DNA from: Oligoflexia bacterium
GTDB lineage: Bacteria; Bdellovibrionota; UBA1018
DNA length: 64,000 nucleotides
Assembly: GCA_031292385.1 (NCBI GenBank)
Contig: JARLHE010000026.1
Coordinates: forward strand, 51,246 to 115,245
Direction of reading: 5' to 3'
The notes beneath the pieces are model-generated. The model made no database searches, was not told where the DNA came from, and worked only from the letters and a program-made list of their open reading frames with translations. Within the stretch, counting starts at the first letter, position 1. Every line of letters starts with the position of its first letter. The position numbers were made by a program, and so were the translations under genes. Of the stretch, positions 8,569 to 15,671 are shown one piece after another.

Positions 8569-11500
8569 CGCGCGTTCAGGTACTCACCCGCCTGGTCGCG
8601 CAACGCTTGATAGGCATCATAGCTCTTGCTCCAATCCTGAGGACTCTTCACCAGGGTATCATACTGAGCCTTCCACCAGCTCGGAGTGGTGTGAAGCTGT
8701 TCCATCCAACGAATGTACTCGGCATCAAATGAGGCCTCGCGCCAAAGCTTGACCCGGATCGAATCAATCGGCCGGTGCTCTTTCAACCCATGTTCGCCGG
8801 GACGTCCGGGATAAAACAAAGTCCCATCGCCGTTTCCCGAGAAATACCAGAGATCCGTCCAAGGATCCTTCTTCGGATAAAATTGATAGGCATAATCGAC
8901 GTCGTAATACAGAAAGCCGTTCAAATTCATCCGGCTCAAAACCCAGGGCATCACCCGGATCCAAACGCTGGGCCGATCGAGCACCCAATCCGGCAAGCCC
9001 GAATCCACCGGACCCTCGCAACCATGGCTCATGCAGCTGAGATAGGTCCAAAGCTGCTTTCCTTGGTCTTGCAGAAAACGATAGCGCCGCATTTTCGGGT
9101 TATTGAAATCAACACCCCAATCGTTCAGGACCGGCACGTAGATATCGATTAACTTCTCAAGCTCCGGCATCCGGGGCGCCCGATCATATCCCGACGTCGT
9201 CACCAGAATCTTCAAATCCGGGGCCTGCTTTTTCACTTCCTTCGCAAGCGAAAGAAGCGCACGGTAATCATCGCGCTTCGGCTCATCCCAAAGATAAACA
9301 AAAGCCTTGCCCTTAAGCCCCGCGCCTGAAATCGCCTGATCAACGCCCTGCCAATAGCGGGCTTGCTCGGCAGCCGTACCGCCGATCGGCTTCGGAAAAT
9401 CGATCAAGCACCAGGCGGGCCGGGAATCCAAAATTACTTCACGAAACGAGCTATGGACCTCAGCTAAATCGTCCAGATCGAGCGCGCCGCCCGCGTCACC
9501 TCTCGTCTTCGGAACCTTCACCCAGGACTTCACAGGGAAAATCCGATGCTCGCGCATCTCGCGCTGATAGGCTTGCGAGAGCTTCCCTTCCATCGCATGG
9601 GCGTGGCCAAAATGGCCCAGTACGCCGTACCAAGAAGAATACTCCGCATAGAGCGGAATCGCCGGCTCTTCGGGAATGATCATCTTCCACACGCGAAGCT
9701 GAACCGGAATCTCCCGCTCGCTCTCGACGCTCTTGACCGAGATGACCGCCTCATAATCCCCCGGAGGCAAAGCGGGGTCGATTCTCAGCTCGCCCCAAAC
9801 CCAACTCCAGGGTTGAGCGGCGCCCCGGGCAAGATCCGGGCAAAACGCTCCGTCGTCCAGGGGCGGCAAGGGATCGTGATGACTGCCGACATAAGCCCCC
9901 TGGAAAGACGGATTGGCGGTGCGAACATAAGGCATTTCATAGAATCGCGCGCCGAGTCCGTGAGGAGCGGTCTTGCCCGCTTTCGTCTGAAACGCGAGCT
10001 TCACGCAACCCCCCGCCCTGAGCTTGATTTGGAAATTGAGCGTTTCTCCACGCGATCCCTTAAGGATGAGCTTGTCCTGAGCCGAAGGGATGAATCGACC
10101 GATCGGCTTATCGCCGCCGCGAACGACCTCCACGGCGATATCGTCACCGGCGCGGGCAACTCCCGCGTGAAAGCCCGCGAGCGCGCAGAGGAGCAATAAA
10201 AGCGGTACTGCGGCTCTGAATTTTCTCGAAGCGGCAAACACGATTCCCAGCAAAATATAAAAATAAATCGCGTACGTGTGCGAGAGGAAGCTCATGGCGA
10301 TACCGTATCCCAGCGTCGAAAAAAAGAGCTCCGGAAATTTCTCGCGAATCTTCCATGACGCCGATAATGCCCAAAGATAAAGCGATACGAACAGGCCGAA
10401 ACCCACGAAGCCGCTTTCGGCGAGGGCCAGAAACCAGCTCGAATGCGCCGTGCGAACGCCCGATTCGATGAATGCCGGGGCATAGCGTTCGAAATTCTCG
10501 GGATAACCGCCGAAACCGACGCCGAAGAGCGGGGACTTCAGCGCCATAATGCCGCTCGTTTTCCAGTAAATCAGGCGACTCTCGCTCGATTCGGCGAGAT
10601 CCGCCTCGCTGCGATGAAATCCCGCCGAAAGAGGAAGAAAGAGCGCGAGCGCCAGCGCCGCGCCGAGAATCGCCCTTCCCTTGCTTTTGAAGCTTAAGAC
10701 AAACATCGCGGCCACGGTCACCAAAAGAGCAAGCAGCGCGCCGCGCGATTTGGCGAAATAGAGAAGAATGAGCGAAGAGAGCAATGTCAAAGCGCAGATC
10801 AGCCGTAAAAGCGCCGGAGAATCCTTCTTTCGTAGCGAATAAAAGGCAAAAGGAAAAATGAGAATCATCACCGCGGAGATATCGTTCGGATCGGCCAGCA
10901 AGCCGAACGATCCGATACGGGCAGCGTGCAGATCCGGCGTACTGAGCGTGCGGTAGATCGAGATCGCGCTGAGCCCCAGGGACGCGAAAATCAGCGCGGA
11001 CTCCAGGAAGCCCAACCCGATCTCGTCGCGAATGACCTGCGAAATCAGAAGAAAGAGCACGACCGATTTGAAAAGCACGTCAAAATAAACGCCCTGCGCG
11101 GAAGCCGCGTCCCCCCGGATGAATGTCGATAAAAACACCCAGAACGCGAAGCCCAGGAGCAAAAAAACCGGGAGCCCCAGCCGAAGATTGAATGCGCGCG
11201 AACGATGAAGGTAGAGAATGGAGCTCAAGATGGCGAGAATCGCGTATAAGCGCGGAAGAACGGCCAGAATCGGCATTTGATCCGCGCTGATCTCCCAGGG
11301 ACGCAAAAAAAGAAAGATGACGAAAAACCCGATCGCCAAAGCCGGGTGGATGATCGAGAGCACGAGCGCGAGGGCGATCTCCAAGGCAAGAAACGATTCA
11401 TCGACACCGAGCGAGTAGCCGAAAATCGCCCAGACGACGATCAGCCCCGAAAACCAAAGAAGCTCCACGCCGCGCGACCTGGGGATAAGCGCGGCGAAAT

Positions 11501-11633
11501 CGCTCCCGAACCGAAACGCAGCCAGCATCGAAAACGCCAGATAAAGCCCCAGAATTACCGACACTACGCCGAGCAGAACCGGCGCGGCGGCGGCCAATGC
11601 CGGATCGGCTAAAGAGCGCTCAATGCCAATCAT
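8565..11633 (-). CDS. Fusion: Wzy/O-antigen ligase-like membrane polymerase + GH123/DUF4091-like glycoside hydrolase
   Basis: A 1022-residue protein. Residues 1 to about 470 are a polytopic membrane domain (ten or more helices) with the O-antigen ligase/polymerase pattern: SRGALLALL, then FGVGFGGYPENFE and AHSSWFLALAESGFVGFG near its end. Residues 474-490 are hydrophobic and followed by VARA at 492-495, exactly like a signal peptide. From 496 on, an extracytoplasmic region has a beta-sandwich-like segment and then a DUF4091/GH123-like barrel with LWDEP at 781-785; the adjacent Asp783-Glu784 pair is the catalytic pair of GH123 beta-N-acetylgalactosaminidases. So one chain seems to polymerise and also cut or bind glycan outside the membrane. 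It overlaps the Wzz gene by 14 bases. Confidence 0.85.
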   Translation of the reverse strand: MIGIERSLADPALAAAAPVLLGVVSVILGLYLAFSMLAAFRFGSDFAALIPRSRGVELLWFSGLIVVWAIFGYSLGVDESFLALEIALALVLSIIHPALAIGFFVIFLFLRPWEISADQMPILAVLPRLYAILAILSSILYLHRSRAFNLRLGLPVFLLLGFAFWVFLSTFIRGDAASAQGVYFDVLFKSVVLFLLISQVIRDEIGLGFLESALIFASLGLSAISIYRTLSTPDLHAARIGSFGLLADPNDISAVMILIFPFAFYSLRKKDSPALLRLICALTLLSSLILLYFAKSRGALLALLVTVAAMFVLSFKSKGRAILGAALALALFLPLSAGFHRSEADLAESSESRLIYWKTSGIMALKSPLFGVGFGGYPENFERYAPAFIESGVRTAHSSWFLALAESGFVGFGLFVSLYLWALSASWKIREKFPELFFSTLGYGIAMSFLSHTYAIYFYILLGIVFAASRKFRAAVPLLLLLCALAGFHAGVARAGDDIAVEVVRGGDKPIGRFIPSAQDKLILKGSRGETLNFQIKLRAGGCVKLAFQTKAGKTAPHGLGARFYEMPYVRTANPSFQGAYVGSHHDPLPPLDDGAFCPDLARGAAQPWSWVWGELRIDPALPPGDYEAVISVKSVESEREIPVQLRVWKMIIPEEPAIPLYAEYSSWYGVLGHFGHAHAMEGKLSQAYQREMREHRIFPVKSWVKVPKTRGDAGGALDLDDLAEVHSSFREVILDSRPAWCLIDFPKPIGGTAAEQARYWQGVDQAISGAGLKGKAFVYLWDEPKRDDYRALLSLAKEVKKQAPDLKILVTTSGYDRAPRMPELEKLIDIYVPVLNDWGVDFNNPKMRRYRFLQDQGKQLWTYLSCMSHGCEGPVDSGLPDWVLDRPSVWIRVMPWVLSRMNLNGFLYYDVDYAYQFYPKKDPWTDLWYFSGNGDGTLFYPGRPGEHGLKEHRPIDSIRVKLWREASFDAEYIRWMEQLHTTPSWWKAQYDTLVKSPQDWSKSYDAYQALRDQAGEYLNAR

Positions 11634-12816
11634 TCGGCTGAACGGCCTCTTCCAGATTTTCTTCGAGATTCTCTTCGGAGACCGCCTTTTTGAGCTCTCC
11701 TCGTCCTGACTGATAGGCTAGTTCCCAATCCAGGCGGGGCAGGACGCCCAGCAGCGGAACTCCCCAGAACTTCGCTTTCTTTTCGATATTCGCCGCATTG
11801 AACTCAAGATATTCCTCGAACAACAGCGCGAAAAGCGCGATGAGAATTCCCGCTCCAAGTCCGTAGCCGACCATATTAAAGAGCTTCGGGGCAATCGGCG
11901 AAAGCGGAAAGCTCGGCGCTGAAACCACGGCGTAATAATTCACGGAATTAGCCTGCTCCATATCGAGCGCGACGCTGAGGTAATTATACTTCTTCAATAA
12001 ATCCTGATAGACGTCCTTGGTTCCGGGCTCGACCTCCGCGCCGGCAAGGGCCTCGGGCTGATCCAGATTCCGATTCGCCTGCCCGCTCGCGGGCCGTTTC
12101 AGGAATTCCTCCAAGGAGCGTTCACGGGCCCGCAGCTGGACGACCTTGGGATGTTTTTCGGTGTATTGCTCGAGGAGACTTGCGATCTGTGATTGCACCT
12201 GGGCCAACTGGGATTCAAGCTGTGCGCGGCTGGCGGCGCTGAGCCCGTTCGGACCGGTGTTCATCACCAACGCCATCGCTTGCATTCGGGCGCGGATCGC
12301 ATCGCGAACGTTGATCAGCGTCTTTCGGCGCTCGTCGATCAAAGTCTCGATCACCCGTTCCAAGGTTCGCTTGGCGACGGCCTCGGCGATTTCCGGGCGA
12401 TTCGAAACGAATCCGATCTGGTAGCTGTCGGCGTTGATCCCGAAGATCTCGAAATGCCGCCGAAGATCCTCCCGCTCCCCGCCTCGGCGCGGACTGCCCT
12501 CGGGGGTTCTGTACAGATGAAATTCAGATGCGACTTGATCCAGAAAACCATCGTCGACCGCCTGCTGAAGCAAAGCCTCCCGCTGTGTGCGCATCTCGGC
12601 GGTGTCGTATTGCTCGGAGATGAAATCACGGATCAGCGGATTCTGGAAATACCGCGAGTAGATGGTGATCTCGGCCGCTGATTTGTATTTTTTCGGCAGG
12701 ACCGCGTACAGGGCGCAAAACGCCAGCACGGTCACGACGACGATCGAGCCCAAAAGGCGCCCTCTTCTCCGAAGAACCGACGCGAAGTACAATAGGTCAA
12801 AATCATTTTGCGGCAT
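11620..12816 (-). CDS. Wzz/GumC-type polysaccharide co-polymerase (chain length determinant)
   Basis: A 398-residue inner-membrane protein that controls polymer length with the Wzy polymerase and bridges to the Wza exporter. TM1 lies at about 21-38, followed by a long periplasmic part with coiled-coil segments (ERRKTLINVRDAIRARMQAM, AQLESQLAQVQSQIASLLEQ), the proline-rich SAPSFPLSPIAPK motif just before TM2, and TM2 at about 315-335. The short cytosolic tail is acidic and lacks an ATPase domain; the ATPase is the next upstream gene. It overlaps both neighbours by 14 bases. Confidence 0.88.
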   Translation of the reverse strand: MPQNDFDLLYFASVLRRRGRLLGSIVVVTVLAFCALYAVLPKKYKSAAEITIYSRYFQNPLIRDFISEQYDTAEMRTQREALLQQAVDDGFLDQVASEFHLYRTPEGSPRRGGEREDLRRHFEIFGINADSYQIGFVSNRPEIAEAVAKRTLERVIETLIDERRKTLINVRDAIRARMQAMALVMNTGPNGLSAASRAQLESQLAQVQSQIASLLEQYTEKHPKVVQLRARERSLEEFLKRPASGQANRNLDQPEALAGAEVEPGTKDVYQDLLKKYNYLSVALDMEQANSVNYYAVVSAPSFPLSPIAPKLFNMVGYGLGAGILIALFALLFEEYLEFNAANIEKKAKFWGVPLLGVLPRLDWELAYQSGRGELKKAVSEENLEENLEEAVQPNDWH

Positions 12817-13420
12817 CGATCGCCCCTCCCCGATTATAGATCATCCCAATAAGCTTAATGCCCGAGGCTTCCATGCGCTTTCGGTTCTCGAGCGACACGT
12901 TCACCGCGAACTCGATTTTCGAGCTGACCAAGACCGCCGCATCGCACTGGCGGGCGATGACCGATGGATCCAGGTTATTCCGGTTCTTCCTCGCCAATGA
13001 AGACGTATCGACGAGAACGAGGCCGTACTGCGCGGCGACCTGACTGAACAAGGCTTTCAGCTGGTACTCGGCCGCATCGCCGCCCTTTTTCAAGCCGCTC
13101 CAGGCGCGAAGGGAGATCACATCGACCGTTTCGGATCTCTCCAGAAGCTCGTTCAGCAAGTCGGGCGACGGGCGCCCGGGATTCGCGGCCCCCGCCGGCC
13201 GCGGCGTCGCGGTGTCGACGACCAGCACCCGCTTTTTCAGGCGCTCCGTGTAAGCCAGCGCCAAAGCGGCGGTCACGAACGTCTTGCCTTCCCCGCTCAA
13301 CTCGCTCAGCACCACCACCGATTTGAACTTCGCGTTCTCTTGCAGCATCAAAAGGCGGTCCAGCAAATCCTTGGTTTCGGAGTATTGAATGTAATTCAGC
13401 AATGCTTCGGCTTTTTTCAT
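12803..13420 (-). CDS. Cytosolic Wzc-like ATPase (BY-kinase fold, no tyrosine tail)
   Basis: A 205-residue P-loop ATPase of the CpsD/BY-kinase group that partners a separate Wzz protein. Walker A reads LSGEGKT, Walker A' RVLVVDTAT and Walker B LVLVDTSS. The C-terminus, IGMIYNRGGAIDAAK, has only one tyrosine, so the autophosphorylated Tyr cluster of true bacterial tyrosine kinases is missing. It may drive export by ATP-dependent oligomerisation only. The ATG at 13420 is preferred; a longer frame to 13672 runs into the Wza gene without homology. A GAGGGA sequence lies just upstream. It starts 10 bases after the wza-like stop. Confidence 0.82.
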   Translation of the reverse strand: MKKAEALLNYIQYSETKDLLDRLLMLQENAKFKSVVVLSELSGEGKTFVTAALALAYTERLKKRVLVVDTATPRPAGAANPGRPSPDLLNELLERSETVDVISLRAWSGLKKGGDAAEYQLKALFSQVAAQYGLVLVDTSSLARKNRNNLDPSVIARQCDAAVLVSSKIEFAVNVSLENRKRMEASGIKLIGMIYNRGGAIDAAK

Positions 13421-13430
13421 GATTTTTCCC

Positions 13431-14468
13431 TCAAAACGCGATGACCAAAATCCCGATCGCCGACAGGATCGCCGCGAGCCCGGCCGCCGATTGCAAGGTT
13501 CTCTCAACCAGAGTCGGCTGATTCGAATGGAGGATAACCAGATCCTGCGGCTGGAGACTCGCCAGCTCATGAGACTCGTTCCAATTGTAGACTTCGCTTT
13601 TTCTTTTCCCGTCCACCCAACGGATGACCTCGATCTTGCCGAGATCGGCCACCGAGGTGGGCCCGCCGGCACGGGTCAGGTAATAAAGAAAATCGGCGTT
13701 GGAGCGGTACGCCAACTCACCCGGCGTCTTGACCTCTCCGTAAACTTGGACGATCGGATGCGACGCCGACGCCAAAGCGGCGGAAACCTCGTTCTTTCTT
13801 TGCACGAAAAAGATCGTCCCGCCTTGCAGCACTGGAAGCAGCGTCGAATTGCCGGTATCGTAGTAATCGGCAAGGCTGACCGCCGCGGCTCCGCCCTTCT
13901 GCTGGATTTGAACATACTCGGCCTGCGAGTTCGGAGTCACGCCCCCGGCCTGGGCGAGAACGGCATCGAGACTTTCATCCGGATCAACCAGGAATTTTCC
14001 CGGCTTATTGACCAGGCCGCGAACGTCCACCCAGATTTTTCTTTGTCCCAGATAAACCCGCGTGCGATCGGCCGCCTTGAGAAAAGGACGAAAAGCTTCC
14101 GCCACCTTCGCCTTCAGTTCCGACTCGCTCAGGTTGTTCGTATCGACCACGATGCCGTAAGCGAGCCGAAGCTTGCCGTCGAAATCAACCCGGTATTTTC
14201 CGTTGATTCCCTTGTCCGTCGGATTCGATATTTCCCACAAATATCCCGGCTGCACGGCATCCGGGCGAATGGCCGCGGGCGCGGCTTTACGCGCTTCGAT
14301 CGAAGCGGACGGCCCCGACGATTGCGCTTGATCGAACTCGGCGGGCGATCCGCCCATGCCGTCGTAGAGCGCGCTATTTCTTTCGCGCACGGTCCGGCCG
14401 GCGCAGCCCGAAAGCAAAGCCATGCCCAAGATGAGGAGCGTACTGTAGGTTCCAAGAAGAGATTTCAC
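13431..14468 (-). CDS. Wza-like polysaccharide export lipoprotein with SLBB domain
   Basis: A 345-residue outer-membrane or periplasmic export protein. The signal ends in the lipobox LLSGC (Cys near 21). The polysaccharide-export domain is seen at PGYLWEISNPTDKGINGKY through GKLRLAYGIVVDTNNLSESE, and a SLBB-type segment at RKIWVDVRGLVNKPGKF and IVQVYGEVKTPGEL. The last 30 residues are hydrophobic, like the C-terminal helix that forms the outer-membrane pore in Wza. The start is GTG at 14468. Next downstream is the ATPase and then Wzz, the usual export trio. Confidence 0.88.
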   Translation of the reverse strand: MKSLLGTYSTLLILGMALLSGCAGRTVRERNSALYDGMGGSPAEFDQAQSSGPSASIEARKAAPAAIRPDAVQPGYLWEISNPTDKGINGKYRVDFDGKLRLAYGIVVDTNNLSESELKAKVAEAFRPFLKAADRTRVYLGQRKIWVDVRGLVNKPGKFLVDPDESLDAVLAQAGGVTPNSQAEYVQIQQKGGAAAVSLADYYDTGNSTLLPVLQGGTIFFVQRKNEVSAALASASHPIVQVYGEVKTPGELAYRSNADFLYYLTRAGGPTSVADLGKIEVIRWVDGKRKSEVYNWNESHELASLQPQDLVILHSNQPTLVERTLQSAAGLAAILSAIGILVIAF

Positions 14469-14489
14469 TGATGCCGCCCAATTTCGCTT

Positions 14490-15671
14490 TTATGAACTTA
14501 GTTTACGATAAGCTTCAATGAGCCCTTTTTTCCAACTTTTTCCTGAAAAGTTTTTCATTACAGCTTGTTGAAAAACAGAACCCGAGAGCTGCCTCGTTTT
14601 AACATCGCGCATCATAGCGGTCAACTGGAGAGCGACCGCTTCGGCCGGCGGATTGGGTGCTAACCGGAAGAGCTGTAATTCATTTCCGATTAACAAATCC
14701 TTCACGCCATCCACGCATACCGCCAGGACGGGAGTGCCCGACCAGCCGGCCTCGAGCAAATTGATGGGCAGGCCCTCTCCCAACGATAGTGAAATCAGAA
14801 TATCGAAACCTGCCATCTCGCCGCTCAGGCCCGGGCGGTAGCCCGCCCAATGAACATCCAAGCCAAGCCCTAGCTCCTCAGTCCTTTCTCGAAGCGCCTC
14901 CTCGAGCGAGCCGGTGCCAAAACAAAGACAGGTCCAGGCGAAATCGGGTCTTTCGCGTTTCAGATGGCTTAAGGCATCGAGCAGAAGAGCGTGATTCTTC
15001 TCCCTCGACAAGCGGGCGGCCATGCCGAAAACCGCTTTGCTTTGGAGATCAATCCCCAAAGACGATTCCCATTCACGGCGAATCTCGGCCGATTTTCTGG
15101 GGCGCTCCGCGGAGGTGATCTCCTCGCGATCAATCCCATTCAAATGCACCTGAACGCGACGCGGGTCGAGCCCTCGCCGAAGGAGGATCTCACGATCCGA
15201 GCTGCAAACGCAAAGAACGAGATCAAAAAACCGCAGCACCACGTAACAATAGAAAAGCTCGTAAGCCCGGATCTTGGCGCCGTGCCGCGCGTGAACCCCG
15301 TGATGCGTCGAAACCATCTTCCAGGGAAGCGGGCCTTTTTTACGAAGCCGAAGACTCAGAGCCGCCAACGCGAGATAAGTCGACGCCTTGACATCATGAG
15401 CATGGACGATCGTGGGCCGCAAACGCTCGAGCTGATCCGCAAGCTCGCGTACCGCCTTGAAATCGAGCTGCCGGCGAACCGCGACGCTGAAGGTCCGCAA
15501 ACCAAAGCGACGCGCGTATTCGACCGGGGATTCCGCCGCGGAGCCCTTCCTTTTTTCAAAAAGAAAGCCGACCCGGATTTCGCCCAGCTCTTGCTCGAGC
15601 GATGGAAGAGCCGGAATCACCAGCGTCTCGGGACCGCTCACCAGCGACGAATTGAAAAGATGAATGATCAA
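14490..15671 (-). CDS. Glycosyltransferase, GT4 family
   Basis: A GT-B enzyme of about 393 residues. The N-terminal part has HAHDVKASTYLALAAL and STHHGVHARHG; the C-terminal donor site has VFGMAARLSREKNHALLLDA and ISLSLGEGLPINLLEAGWSG with the family Glu. I chose a TTG start at 15671, giving IIHLFNSSLVSGPET, because it overlaps the upstream stop as TTGA; an ATG at 15740 would add a tail with no homology. It sits between the flippase fusion and the export genes and presumably adds a sugar of the repeat unit. Confidence 0.85.
   Translation of the reverse strand: MIIHLFNSSLVSGPETLVIPALPSLEQELGEIRVGFLFEKRKGSAAESPVEYARRFGLRTFSVAVRRQLDFKAVRELADQLERLRPTIVHAHDVKASTYLALAALSLRLRKKGPLPWKMVSTHHGVHARHGAKIRAYELFYCYVVLRFFDLVLCVCSSDREILLRRGLDPRRVQVHLNGIDREEITSAERPRKSAEIRREWESSLGIDLQSKAVFGMAARLSREKNHALLLDALSHLKRERPDFAWTCLCFGTGSLEEALRERTEELGLGLDVHWAGYRPGLSGEMAGFDILISLSLGEGLPINLLEAGWSGTPVLAVCVDGVKDLLIGNELQLFRLAPNPPAEAVALQLTAMMRDVKTRQLSGSVFQQAVMKNFSGKSWKKGLIEAYRKLSS

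Noticed and set aside
13421..13672. N-terminal extension of the Wzc-like ATPase.
   Set aside because: Lies wholly inside the wza-like gene and encodes Arg/Ser-rich sequence without homology; ATG at 13420 has a ribosome site.
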